Assembly: GCF_007992195.1 (NCBI RefSeq)
Contig: NZ_BJZU01000004.1
Location: 62,001 to 126,000 of the forward strand
Length of the DNA: 64,000 bases
Direction: 5' to 3'
From: Methylobacterium oxalidis
GTDB taxonomy: Bacteria > Pseudomonadota > Alphaproteobacteria > Rhizobiales > Beijerinckiaceae
Part shown: positions 8,762 through 17,140 of the stretch, in pieces
Layout of the letters: the number at the start of each line of letters is the position of its first letter
How positions within the stretch are numbered: the first letter of the stretch is position 1
Notes under the pieces: generated by a model
Database searches by the model: none
What the model was told of the DNA's origin: nothing
What the model saw: only the letters and a program-made list of their open reading frames with translations
Made by a program: the position numbers and the translations under genes

Positions 8762-9117
8762 CGGAGGCGCTCGGTTCGAGTCCGCACGGTATTCGTACTT
8801 CACCGAATGTGACCGGGATGGGTTAGGGAACCGTTGCTGCGGGACTGCGCCGAGCCACAATCGAGACGGCCACAATGAGCGATTTCGTCTTGTTCACAGG
8901 GTGTGGACCAGGTTCCGAGACCGGTCTGATGCCCGAAAGCGCGCAGCGGAACGGCGAGCGCGGACCCGCCGCCGGGCCGGCAGCGGCATGAGCCGGAAGC
9001 GTCCAAGGCGCCGCCCGTCACCGACGCGCGGCCGTCGCGCGACCTGACGCCGGCCGGGAGGCGCGAGCGCTGGGTTTGATGGATCGGGCGAGGCGTCGGA
9101 GCGCCCCGCCGGGGCGG
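8762..9117. other. Gap between chpT and cheA
   Basis: 356 bases upstream of cheA with no convincing gene. A short GC hairpin (9102-9107/9111-9116) directly follows the chpT stop but lacks a U-tract. The 100 bases before cheA are less GC-rich and should contain the chemotaxis promoter; I see no TTAA-type CtrA box and no clear sigma-factor motif. Confidence 0.5.
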
Positions 9118-9852
9118 TCACGCCAGCTGCGTGTCCGAGGGCTCGCTGTCGGTCGGGCGCGCGTCCTCCGGCGTCCCGGCCGGCGACGGAGCGGCCGGCT
9201 CGGCCGCGGCGGCGACCGGCTCGGCGAGGATCGTCACCTCGTCGCCCTCGATCGAGAAGCGCACGCCCATCGCCGCGGCGCGGGCGACGAGGCCCGCGTA
9301 GTACGGCAGGATGCCGTGGGCATCGACAGTGCCGCTCTCGGGCCGGCCCGCGAGCAGTTCCTCCACGTGAGGCGGGATGCGCGCGTGTGAGCCCTTGGCC
9401 TTGAGGAGGAGCGTCGGCGCGTCGCCGTCACCCGAGACCTTCACGTCGATCAGGCCGCCGCGCGGGATCGCGCTCGTGGCGATCATCACGAGGTTGAGGA
9501 GGAGCTTGACCTTGTTCTTCGGGAACAGGGCCTGCGGCGCGCTCCAGGCGAGCTGCGTCTTCTCGTCCGCGAACATCCCGCGCGAGACCTTCTCGGCGTC
9601 GGCGAGGTCGATCGCGGCTCCGGCCGAGCCGGCGGCGCCGAAGGCGATGCGGGCGAATTGCAGGCGGGCGGAGGCTTGGCGAGCGCTCTTGCGGATCAGG
9701 TCGAGGGCGAAGTCGCGCATGGACGCGTCGTTGTCGTCCTCCAGCACCTCGAGTCCGTTCACGATCGCGCCGACCGGGCTGATCACGTCGTGGCAGACGC
9801 GGGAGCAGAGCAGGGCCGAGAGATCGAGGGAATCGAGGTTCACGGTGGTCAT
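9118..9852 (-). CDS. chpT: Histidine phosphotransferase ChpT
   Basis: A 244-residue phosphotransferase that passes phosphate from the hybrid kinase CckA to CtrA and CpdR. The dimerisation helix holds the phosphorylated His21 in CSRVCHDVISPVGAIVNGLE. A degenerate ATPase-like domain follows (KNKVKLLLNLVMIATSAIP) without a usable ATP-binding G box, as in Caulobacter ChpT. The C-terminal about 40 residues are an Ala/Pro/acidic tail. It lies upstream of cheA on the same strand, 356 bases away. No cckA is in the window. Confidence 0.9.
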   Translation of the reverse strand: MTTVNLDSLDLSALLCSRVCHDVISPVGAIVNGLEVLEDDNDASMRDFALDLIRKSARQASARLQFARIAFGAAGSAGAAIDLADAEKVSRGMFADEKTQLAWSAPQALFPKNKVKLLLNLVMIATSAIPRGGLIDVKVSGDGDAPTLLLKAKGSHARIPPHVEELLAGRPESGTVDAHGILPYYAGLVARAAAMGVRFSIEGDEVTILAEPVAAAAEPAAPSPAGTPEDARPTDSEPSDTQLA

Positions 9853-10012
9853 GGCGCGCTCCGCGCGAGGTTCATCGGGGTCGGCTCGGCCGGGCCGTGC
9901 TCGCGCGAAGGCCCGCGTCGCACGGATAGACGGCGCGTCCGGCTTTGAAAAGCGCCGGCCTCGCCGACGGCTTCGGGTCGACAAGCGCCGGAGCCTCGGG
10001 CATGACGGCCGA

Positions 10013-10876
10013 ATGACGCTCACGGAGCCGCAGCGCGACCGCATCGCCGCGACCCTCGCCGGGATCGCCTGCGACGCCGGGGAGATCCTGCGCGCGCACC
10101 ACGGCGGGGACTGCCCGCACGTGCTGAAGCCGGACGGGTCGCCTTCCAGCGTCGCGGACCTGGAGGCGGAGCAGCGGATCCTGCAGGCGCTGTCCCAGGC
10201 ATTCCCCGAGATCCCGGTCGTCGCGGAGGAGACCTCCCACGACGCGCCGCCGGCCGACCTGTTCTTCCTCGTCGATCCCCTCGATGGGACGCGGGACTTC
10301 CTCGCGGGCAACCCGGAATACTCGGTCAATATCGGCCTGATCGAGGGCAACCGGCCGGTCGCGGCCGCCCTCGCGGCGCCGGGCCTCGGCCGGATCTGGT
10401 ATGCCGGCGCGCGGGCGCACGAGGCGCCGATCCGCCGAGGGCGCCCGGAGGATCCGAGCCCGATCCGGGTGCGGACGGCGCCGCCGGGCGGCCTCGTCGC
10501 CCTGGTCAGCCGGCGCCACGGCGACGTCGAGACCGAGGCCTGCCTCGCGGCATTGCCGATCGAATCCCGCCGGGGCGCCGCCTCGGCCCTGAAATTCTGC
10601 CTGATCGCCTCCGGCGAGGCCGACATCTACGTGCGCTGCGGGCCGACCATGGAGTGGGACACCGCCGCCGGCGACCACGTCCTGACCGCGGCGGGCGGCT
10701 GCACGCTGACGCCGACGGGGCGGCCGATGATCTACGGGCGTCACGCCCTCTCCTATCGCAACGGGCCCTTCGCCGCGCTCGGCGACCCAGCCTATGCGTG
10801 CCGCGTCGGCCTGCCGGATCGCGGGCCGCTGATCCGGCCGCAGGAAGACGGGCTCAGCGCGGCGGCGCATCCATGA
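10013..10876 (+). CDS. cysQ: 3'(2'),5'-bisphosphate nucleotidase CysQ
   Basis: A 287-residue inositol-monophosphatase-fold enzyme that removes phosphate from 3'-phosphoadenosine 5'-phosphate, a by-product of sulfate assimilation. The metal site is formed by VVAEETS and DPLDGTRDF, with the distal EWDTAAGDH motif. Length and motif spacing match CysQ rather than SuhB. The start at 10013 gives the expected short N-terminal helix. The last 23 bases overlap the end of the convergent YHS gene. Confidence 0.92.
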   Translation: MTLTEPQRDRIAATLAGIACDAGEILRAHHGGDCPHVLKPDGSPSSVADLEAEQRILQALSQAFPEIPVVAEETSHDAPPADLFFLVDPLDGTRDFLAGNPEYSVNIGLIEGNRPVAAALAAPGLGRIWYAGARAHEAPIRRGRPEDPSPIRVRTAPPGGLVALVSRRHGDVETEACLAALPIESRRGAASALKFCLIASGEADIYVRCGPTMEWDTAAGDHVLTAAGGCTLTPTGRPMIYGRHALSYRNGPFAALGDPAYACRVGLPDRGPLIRPQEDGLSAAAHP

Positions 10877-11357
10877 GCGCGCGCAGCGCGGGCCAGCGCG
10901 CCTCTGCCCGCCGCGCGAGGTCCGGATCCGCCAGCGCCAGAGCCCGCCGCTCCGCGTTCCGGAAAAGGTAGAGGGCGTCGTCGAGGATCGCGAAGACGAG
11001 CGGGTCCGCATCGACCAGCCGTCCCTCCGCGACGCCCACCGGGTCGTAGCCTCCGAGGCGCGGCGTATAGGCACCCGGGTCCCGCTCGAACGCCGCGCGG
11101 TTCGCCGCGCGCGCGAAGCGCCAGGTGCGGCCGTCCCAGCCGATCTCGTGGGCCGGATCGCCGGCGACAGGACCGCCGGGCAGGAAGTAGCTCAGCGGGT
11201 CGAAGCCGCGCAGGGCCAGCGGCGGGACGGACGGAAGCCTGCGCAGGCGCTCCGCCGCGTCGGCGCTATCGGGCGCGCTGGCGGGACCTGCCGCGGAGGA
11301 GCGCGCCCCGACGAGGAGCGCGGCGAGCGCGAAGCATTGACGGCGCGTTAACCACAT
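10854..11357 (-). CDS. YHS-domain exported protein
   Basis: A 167-residue protein with an N-terminal export signal (MWLTRRQCFALAALL, a possible twin-arginine type) followed by a YHS-like domain: GFDPLSYFLPGGPV, WDGRTWRFARAANRAAFERDPGAYTPRLGGYDPVGVAEG. In many relatives the segment after GGY contains Cys (YCAYAV), which is replaced here by DPVGV, so metal binding cannot be assumed. Its function is unknown. It is convergent with cysQ and overlaps it by 23 bases. Confidence 0.8.
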   Translation of the reverse strand: MWLTRRQCFALAALLVGARSSAAGPASAPDSADAAERLRRLPSVPPLALRGFDPLSYFLPGGPVAGDPAHEIGWDGRTWRFARAANRAAFERDPGAYTPRLGGYDPVGVAEGRLVDADPLVFAILDDALYLFRNAERRALALADPDLARRAEARWPALRALMDAPPR

Positions 11358-11590
11358 CTTGCAAAGGTCGCTGACGGACTCGCCGAATCAGGCCGCGCCC
11401 GGTCGGCCCGCCATCGAGCGCACCGCGCGGGTGAAAGCAATCCCGGCCGCCCCGCGACGCCGCGATCGGCCCGCGCCCCGGCATTTCGCCACAATGGGCC
11501 GGGCGGAATGAAGGCTGACGGAACGCGCGGGCGGCACGGCGCCGCGGCCCGGAACGGCTCGGGACGCTTCAGGGCGAGCGAGGAGGAACG

Positions 11591-12205
11591 ATGTCGAAGC
11601 CAGACTTTCACCACGACGCCGCCCGGCGGCGCATCCTCGCGGGGGCCGTCGCCACGGGCGCCCTCCTCGCACTGAGCCCCGTCGCGCCGCAGGCGCGCCC
11701 GGCCGACGACCCGGGCAACCCGGACGCTTTCCGGCCCGCCGAGATCGTCGATTCCGGACACCGCTTCTTCGGCTCCGTCTCGCGCGGCCTCGCACTCACC
11801 GTGCAGGAGGCGACCCGCCGCTGGGGTGCGCCGAACGGCTACATCCTCGGCCAGGAGGCGTCCGGCGCGATCGTCGGCGGCCTGCGCTACGGCGAGGGCA
11901 CGCTCTACACCCGGAACGCGGGCCAGCGGCGGATCTACTGGCAGGGCCCGACCCTGGGCTTCGACGTCGGCGGCGACGGCGCACGCACCATGATGCTCGT
12001 CTACAACCTCTCCTCGGTCGAGGATCTGTACCGCCGCTTCGGCGGCGTCGACGGCTCGGCCTACCTCGTCGGCGGCTTCGGCATGACGGCGGCGACCTCG
12101 GACGGCATCGTCGTGGTGCCGATCCGCAGCGGCGTCGGCGCCCGGCTCGGGATCAATGTCGGCTATCTCAAATTCACGAGCCGCCCAACCTGGAATCCCT
12201 TCTGA
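11591..12205 (+). CDS. eipA: EipA-family (DUF1134) periplasmic envelope integrity protein
   Basis: A 204-residue DUF1134 protein. An N-terminal hydrophobic signal after RRRILAG (residues 12-35) is followed by a compact domain with GHRFFGSVSRGLALTVQEATRRWG, GYILGQEASGAIVGGLRYGEG and VYNLSSVEDLYRRFGGVDGSAY. EipA of Brucella is a periplasmic protein needed for envelope integrity, and its gene is under CtrA control there. Whether that holds here is inference. AGGAGG lies just before the ATG (GAGGAGGAACG ATG). Confidence 0.9.
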   Translation: MSKPDFHHDAARRRILAGAVATGALLALSPVAPQARPADDPGNPDAFRPAEIVDSGHRFFGSVSRGLALTVQEATRRWGAPNGYILGQEASGAIVGGLRYGEGTLYTRNAGQRRIYWQGPTLGFDVGGDGARTMMLVYNLSSVEDLYRRFGGVDGSAYLVGGFGMTAATSDGIVVVPIRSGVGARLGINVGYLKFTSRPTWNPF

Positions 12206-12347
12206 CGATGGCGGCCGGCCGCACCGGCGCGGACGGGGGACTTGCCCGCGGCGCCCGAAGATGGGCTAAAGACGGGATTCGGCCGGGACCGGTCCCGCAT
12301 CGGGGGGCCGGGCGGCCGATGCGCGTCCGATCGATGAGCATGCCCGC

Positions 12348-13121
12348 GTGATCGAAACCCTGATGATCTTCGCGCTCGGCGTCCTGGCGGCGAGCCTGTG
12401 CATCCTGCTGGTCCTGCCGGCCGTCAACGCGCGCGCCGCCCGCCTCGCGCGCCGCCGGGTCGAGGCGATGTTCCCGCTCTCCGCGAGCGAGATCTCGGCG
12501 GAGAAGGATTTTCTGCGCGCCCAGTTCGCCGTGCAGCAGCGCCGCCTGGAACGGAGGGCCGAGTCCGCCCTCGCCCGGCGCCACGCGGACATGGCCGAGA
12601 TCGGCGCCCGCAGCATGGAGGTCGCGAAGCTGTCGCGTGATGTCGAGACCCGCGACCGCACGCTCGTCGAGCGCGACGGGGAGATCGCGACGGCCCGCAC
12701 CGACATCGCTCGGCTCACTGGGGATCTCGACACCGCCCGCAGTGAGGGTGCGACGGGGCTCGCCACCCTCCACGCCCTGGAGGAAGCGCATTGCGAGCTC
12801 CTCGACAACCTCATCGCCACCCGCCACGAGCGCGACGCGGCCAGGGCCGCCGCGGAGGCGCCCACAACCCCCGCGAGCGACGACCTTCGCCGCCGCTACG
12901 ACGAGCTCCTGGCGGAGCGCGAGGCGCTGCGCGCGAGCCTCGCGGCGGCCGAGGACGCGCTGGCGCAGGCGCTCGGCGAGCGCGGCGCGGGCGCCGGCCA
13001 GGAAAGCATCGCCCAGGAAAACGCCGAGCTGCGCCGGCGCATCACGGAAGTCGCGGACGCGCTGACCCAGCGGGAACGGCTGCCCAGCGTCAGCGCCTTC
13101 CCCGCCGCGGCGCGCACATGA
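12348..13121 (+). CDS. Membrane-anchored coiled-coil protein of unknown function
   Basis: 257 residues. One N-terminal transmembrane segment (IFALGVLAASLCILLVLPAV, residues 8-27) precedes a long heptad-rich helical region, roughly 50-240, with many Arg, Glu, Ala and Leu residues (ERDGEIATARTDIARLTGDLD). A short non-helical tail follows. The topology suggests a cytoplasmic coiled-coil rod anchored in the inner membrane. No catalytic motif is visible. It follows eipA on the same strand after 142 bases. Confidence 0.75.
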   Translation: MIETLMIFALGVLAASLCILLVLPAVNARAARLARRRVEAMFPLSASEISAEKDFLRAQFAVQQRRLERRAESALARRHADMAEIGARSMEVAKLSRDVETRDRTLVERDGEIATARTDIARLTGDLDTARSEGATGLATLHALEEAHCELLDNLIATRHERDAARAAAEAPTTPASDDLRRRYDELLAEREALRASLAAAEDALAQALGERGAGAGQESIAQENAELRRRITEVADALTQRERLPSVSAFPAAART

Positions 13122-13257
13122 CCACACCCTGAGCGTGCGGCCCCGCACCCGGGGACTGGCGCTCTTCACGCCATCATCGTCCCGTGCCTTGTTTCGACCA
13201 CGCCGAGACAGCATCGGGGCACCATCCCACTCCATGACCGACCAGGAACGCAGATTC

Positions 13258-13539
13258 ATGGCCTCGAAGCTCACGTCCCTCGCCCTCGCGCTCGGCTTCG
13301 CCGCCGCGCTCGCCGCCCCGGCCCTCGCCGACCCGGCCCCGCAGACGAAGCGCGGCAACGAGACCCTGAAGAAGTACTGCACCGGCGACTACCTGACCTA
13401 TTGCGGGAACCTCGCCCCCGAGGACCCGGCCACGGACGCCTGCTTCGAGACGAACTGGAAGAAGCTCTCGGAGAATTGCCGCCGGGCGATCGACGCCTAC
13501 CAGCGCAGCCAGCCCGGCGCCGGCAACAAGAAGGGCTGA
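13258..13539 (+). CDS. Small Cys-rich exported protein
   Basis: 93 residues with a clear signal peptide (MASKLTSLALALGFAAALAAPALA). The mature part has four cysteines in KKYCTGDYLTYCGNLAP and DACFETNWKKLSENCRRAI, a pattern like the GLG1-type Cys-rich repeat found in small periplasmic proteins. Two disulfides are likely. The ATG at 13258 is preferred because AGGAACG lies about ten bases upstream; another in-frame ATG at 13234 would spoil the signal peptide. Function unknown. Confidence 0.8.
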   Translation: MASKLTSLALALGFAAALAAPALADPAPQTKRGNETLKKYCTGDYLTYCGNLAPEDPATDACFETNWKKLSENCRRAIDAYQRSQPGAGNKKG

Positions 13540-13621
13540 GCCCCGCGGGCGTGTTCGGCCGGGCTGTTGCGCGCCCGCGCTCGCCTCGGCTATCGCCAAC
13601 GGCTAAGGTGGAGCGCCCACG

Positions 13622-14005
13622 ATGGGCGTTCCCGCCAAGCGTGCCGGACCCGCGTCGATGCTGCCTTCCCGCTCCCTGAAGCTCCTCGCCGCGGCCGGCG
13701 CGATCACGCTCGCGGTCTCGGCCTGCGGACGGCGCGGCGCCCTCGAGCCGCCGGTCGGTGCCGCCCGCCCCGAACCGGCGGCCGTGGGCACGCAGGCGCC
13801 CGCGAGCGCCCGCACCCTGCCGACGAGCATCGGGCTCGGCGGAGGCGCCGCCGCCCCGGACGCGGCCGCCGTGCAGGCCGGCGACGAACTGCCCCTCTCG
13901 GCGATCCCGCCCGCCGGGACCGAGGCGCCGCAGACCACAACGCGGGGCGCGAAGCGCGGCTACACGATCCCGAGGCAGCCCTTCATCCTCGACCCGCTGC
14001 TCTGA
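13622..14005 (+). CDS. lptM: LptM-type small lipoprotein (YifL-like)
   Basis: 127 residues with a type II signal peptide ending in the lipobox AVSAC at Cys35, directly followed by GRRGALEPP, the signature of the LptM/YifL family. The remainder is Ala/Pro-rich and probably disordered. LptM assists maturation of the LPS translocon LptD in Escherichia coli. A location just before lysA is common in alphaproteobacteria. AAGGTGGAG precedes the chosen ATG. The tail is longer than in gamma-proteobacterial LptM. Confidence 0.85.
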   Translation: MGVPAKRAGPASMLPSRSLKLLAAAGAITLAVSACGRRGALEPPVGAARPEPAAVGTQAPASARTLPTSIGLGGGAAAPDAAAVQAGDELPLSAIPPAGTEAPQTTTRGAKRGYTIPRQPFILDPLL

Positions 14006-14087
14006 AGCGCGGGCTCGCCTCTGGCCGCGCCAGCCCTTACATCCCCGACACCTCAGACGGACCAGATCCGACGCGCCGGCCGCTGCC

Positions 14088-15356
14088 ATGCATCATTTCC
14101 ACTACCGTGACGGCCGCCTCCACGCGGAGGACGTCGATCTGACCCGCCTCGCCGACGAGGTCGGCACCCCCTTCTACTGCTACTCCACCGCCACGCTGGA
14201 GCGGCACTTCCGCGTCTTCGCCGACGCCTTCGCGGGCGATGAGGCGCTGGTCTGCTTCGCCATGAAGGCGAACTCGAACCAAGCGGTGCTGCGGACGCTC
14301 GCCCGCCAGGGCGCGGGCATGGACATCGTCTCGGAGGGAGAGCTGCGCCGGGCCCTCGCCGCGGGCGTCGACCCGCAGCGGATCGTGTTCTCGGGCGTCG
14401 GCAAGACCCGCGACGAGATGGAAGCCGCGCTGCGGGCCGGCATCTTCTGCTTCAACGTGGAGAGCGAGCCGGAGCTCGCCGCCCTCTCGGACGTGGCGAC
14501 GAGCCTCGGGCTGACCGCGCCGGTCTCGATCCGGGTGAACCCGGACGTCGACGCGGGCACGCACGCCAAGATCTCGACGGGCAAGTACGAGAACAAGTTC
14601 GGCATCCCGATCACCCGGGCGCCCGCCGTCTACGCCGAGGCGGCGCGGCTGCCGGGACTCAAGGTGTCCGGCGTCGACATGCACATCGGCAGCCAGATCA
14701 CGGATCTGGCGCCCTTCGACAGCGCCGCGCGGCTCCTGGCGGGCCTCGCCCGCGACCTGATCGCGGCGGGGCACGAGTTGCACCACATCGATTTCGGCGG
14801 CGGCCTCGGCATCCCCTACCGCGACGACAACGCGCCCCCGCCGGACCCGGCCGCCCTCGCCGCGGTGCTGCGCCCGCATTTCCGGCCGCTCGGGCTGCGC
14901 CCCGTCTTCGAGATCGGGCGGATGATCGCGGGCAACGCCGGCATCCTCGTGGCGCGCGTGATCTTCGTGAAGCACTCGGAAGGGCGCACCTTCGTGATCG
15001 TGGACGGGGCGATGAACGACCTCATCCGCCCGACCCTCTACGAGGCGTTCCACGCGCTCCGCCCGGTGCGCGAGCCGGGAGTCGACACGCCCCGCATCGT
15101 CGCCGACGTGGTCGGTCCGGTCTGCGAGACGGGCGACTACCTCGCCCTCAACCGCGAGATGCCGGAAGTCGCCCCCAGCGACCTCATCGCGGTGATGACG
15201 GCTGGCGCCTACGGTGCGGTTCAGGCCGGCACCTACAACACCCGGCGCCTCGTGCCGGAGGTTCTGGTCCGCGGGGAAAAGGCGGCCGTCGTGCGGCCGC
15301 GCCAGACCTACGACGAGCTGATCGGCCTCGACCGTGTGCCGGACTGGCTCGGCTGA
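14088..15356 (+). CDS. lysA: Diaminopimelate decarboxylase LysA
   Basis: A 422-residue fold-III PLP enzyme that converts meso-diaminopimelate to L-lysine. The PLP lysine is in CFAMKANSNQAVL, phosphate-binding glycines are in DFGGGLGIPY, HIGSQI is present, and the active-site Cys is in GPVCETGDYL. It begins MHHFHYRDG 82 bases after lptM, so the two probably share a transcript. The aspartate-pathway gene dapA lies at the other end of the window. Confidence 0.96.
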   Translation: MHHFHYRDGRLHAEDVDLTRLADEVGTPFYCYSTATLERHFRVFADAFAGDEALVCFAMKANSNQAVLRTLARQGAGMDIVSEGELRRALAAGVDPQRIVFSGVGKTRDEMEAALRAGIFCFNVESEPELAALSDVATSLGLTAPVSIRVNPDVDAGTHAKISTGKYENKFGIPITRAPAVYAEAARLPGLKVSGVDMHIGSQITDLAPFDSAARLLAGLARDLIAAGHELHHIDFGGGLGIPYRDDNAPPPDPAALAAVLRPHFRPLGLRPVFEIGRMIAGNAGILVARVIFVKHSEGRTFVIVDGAMNDLIRPTLYEAFHALRPVREPGVDTPRIVADVVGPVCETGDYLALNREMPEVAPSDLIAVMTAGAYGAVQAGTYNTRRLVPEVLVRGEKAAVVRPRQTYDELIGLDRVPDWLG

Positions 15357-15503
15357 GCACCGGGTCTCGCGCGCAGCGACGTCCGGGACCGCGCCGCGGA
15401 GCCGGGAATCCGGGAGCGCCGGCGACGCGGGCTTCGCACCGTGGTGATCGTGGATCCCGGACGCGCCGGCAGCGCCCGGGCATGATGGCTCACGGACGGA
15501 ACC

Positions 15504-16553
15504 TCACGCCGCGCGGTCGAGCGCCACGGCCTCGAGATCCCGCGCCAGCGCGTCGACCCGAGCGGGGTCCGCGTCCCAGGCGAACATGAAGCGGGCTCCG
15601 CCGCCGATGAAGGTGTAGAAGCGCCAGCCCCGCGCCCGCAGCGCTTCCATCCGGTCGGGCGGCATCCGCAGGAAGATCGCGTTCGCCTCGACCGGGAACA
15701 TCAGCTCGATTCCGGGCAGCCCCGCGACGGCCTGCGCGAGGCGGGCGGCGCAGGCGTTGCCGTGGCGGGCGTTGGCGAGCCAGGCGCCGCTCTCCAGCAT
15801 GCCGACCCAGGGCGCGGCGAGGAAGCGCATCTTCGAGGCGAGCTGGCCCGCCTGCTTGCAGCGGAACCCGAAATCCTCCGCGAAGTCCGGGTCGAAGAAC
15901 AGCACCGCCTCGCCCGCGTGCATGCCGTTCTTGGTGCCGCCGAAGCAGAGCACGTCGATGCCGGCCTGCCAGGTCATCTCGGCGGGGCTGCAGCCGAGGC
16001 TGGCGCAGGCGTTGGCGAAGCGCGCTCCGTCCATGTGCAGGCTCAGCGCCAGCTCCCGGCAAGTGGCCGAGATCGCCCGCAACTCGTCGAGCGTGTAGAC
16101 TTGGCCCGTCTCGGTCGGCTGCGTGATCGTGACGACGCGCGGCTTCGGGAAATGGATGTCGCTGCGGTTCGTGGCGAGCGCCCGGATCGCCTCGGGCGTC
16201 AGCTTGCCGCTCGTGGTGCGCGCGGTGAGGAGCTTCGAGCCGTTGGAGAAGAACTCCGGTGCGCCGCACTCGTCGGTCTCCACGTGGGCCGAGTCGGCGC
16301 AGATCACGCTGTGATAGGACTGGCAGAGGGAGGCGAGCGCCAGCGAGTTCGCCGCCGTGCCGTTGAAGGCGAAGAACACTTGGCAGGGCGTCTCGAACAG
16401 GGCGCGGAACCCGTCCGCAGCCCGCGCCGTCCAGACATCTTCGCCGTAGGCCGGGGCGTGACCCCGGTTCGCCGCCTCCATCGCCGCCCATGCCTCGGGG
16501 CAGATGCCGGAGTAGTTGTCGCTCGCGAATTGCTGGGCGTCGTCGGTTGGCAT
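15504..16553 (-). CDS. ltaE: Low-specificity L-threonine aldolase (beta-eliminating lyase family)
   Basis: A 349-residue fold-I PLP enzyme that cleaves L-threonine and similar beta-hydroxy amino acids to glycine and an aldehyde. Motifs include FASDNYSGICPEAW, FNGTAANSLAL, LSLHMDGARFANA and the PLP lysine in CFGGTKNGMHAGEA. The start at 16553 follows the conserved length. It is convergent with lysA and follows a short minus-strand gene after a 16-base tandem repeat. Confidence 0.9.
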   Translation of the reverse strand: MPTDDAQQFASDNYSGICPEAWAAMEAANRGHAPAYGEDVWTARAADGFRALFETPCQVFFAFNGTAANSLALASLCQSYHSVICADSAHVETDECGAPEFFSNGSKLLTARTTSGKLTPEAIRALATNRSDIHFPKPRVVTITQPTETGQVYTLDELRAISATCRELALSLHMDGARFANACASLGCSPAEMTWQAGIDVLCFGGTKNGMHAGEAVLFFDPDFAEDFGFRCKQAGQLASKMRFLAAPWVGMLESGAWLANARHGNACAARLAQAVAGLPGIELMFPVEANAIFLRMPPDRMEALRARGWRFYTFIGGGARFMFAWDADPARVDALARDLEAVALDRAA

Positions 16554-16594
16554 GCTGTGAGCCCTCGCCGCGTCACGTCCGACGCCAACGCCCA

Positions 16595-16626
16595 CCGCGC
16601 GAAGTGGTCTCCGCGCGAAGTGGTCT
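16595..16626. repeat. Perfect 16-base tandem duplication
   Basis: CCGCGCGAAGTGGTCT occurs twice head to tail (16595-16610, 16611-16626), between the end of the 16628 gene and the start of ltaE. It could be a recent slip duplication or a repeated regulator site upstream of ltaE. Confidence 0.85.
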
Positions 16627-16627
16627 C

Positions 16628-16858
16628 TCAGACCGCGACCGCGCTCGTATCGTCCATACGCAGGGTCCAGGCGACGTGCCCCTCCGGATCGACGATCCAG
16701 GCGAGGTTGGTGCCCGTGGCCAGCAGCTGCTGGGGACGGGCCAGGGCTACGGCGATGGCGTCCCGCAGGTTCGACGCCTCGATACTCTCGTCGCTGATCG
16801 GCGCGCGGACGATGCCGTTCCGCTCCCGCCACGCGACGCGAAGACGGTATATCGGCAT
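16628..16858 (-). CDS. Small conserved-looking protein of unknown function
   Basis: 76 residues beginning MPIYRLRVAWRERNG. The mixed sequence (ASNLRDAIAVALARPQQLL, AWIVDPEGHVAWTL) looks like a small alpha/beta fold and has codon use like its neighbours. A cluster of less GC-rich sequence upstream (16860-16920) may hold its promoter. It is not recognised as a named family. It is 74 bases upstream of ltaE on the same strand. Confidence 0.6.
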   Translation of the reverse strand: MPIYRLRVAWRERNGIVRAPISDESIEASNLRDAIAVALARPQQLLATGTNLAWIVDPEGHVAWTLRMDDTSAVAV

Positions 16859-17140
16859 GGCCTCTGCTCCGGTCGTCATCAGCTTAGGTCCTGCGGTTGC
16901 GGTTGCAACGGGTTTCCTTAGGCCTGCGCCCGAGCTTTGAACAGCGGCGGCGATCGCGCGGCTTGGGCTGCGGGCCTGGGCGGATTTGACCGAATGCACC
17001 TGCATCCGCCAGCATGCTAGCTTCGAGCCGCGAACGCGGGCGGAAGACCCGCACGGCACCGGTCCTGGACGGGCTGGTTTCGACGGACCTGAGACGGAAC
17101 TGACTTGAGGCGGGGCGGCGGGACGACGGCGCACGTGAAC

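Noticed and set aside
5027..8812. A 1261-codon open frame on the plus strand across the che genes
   Set aside because: It is antisense to cheB-cheY-cheW-cheA, rich in Arg, Asp, Gly and His, has no domain features and arises from high-GC codon bias.
11341..11352. TTAACC near the YHS gene start as a CtrA half-site
   Set aside because: It lies inside the first codons of the gene, and a single half-site is expected by chance.
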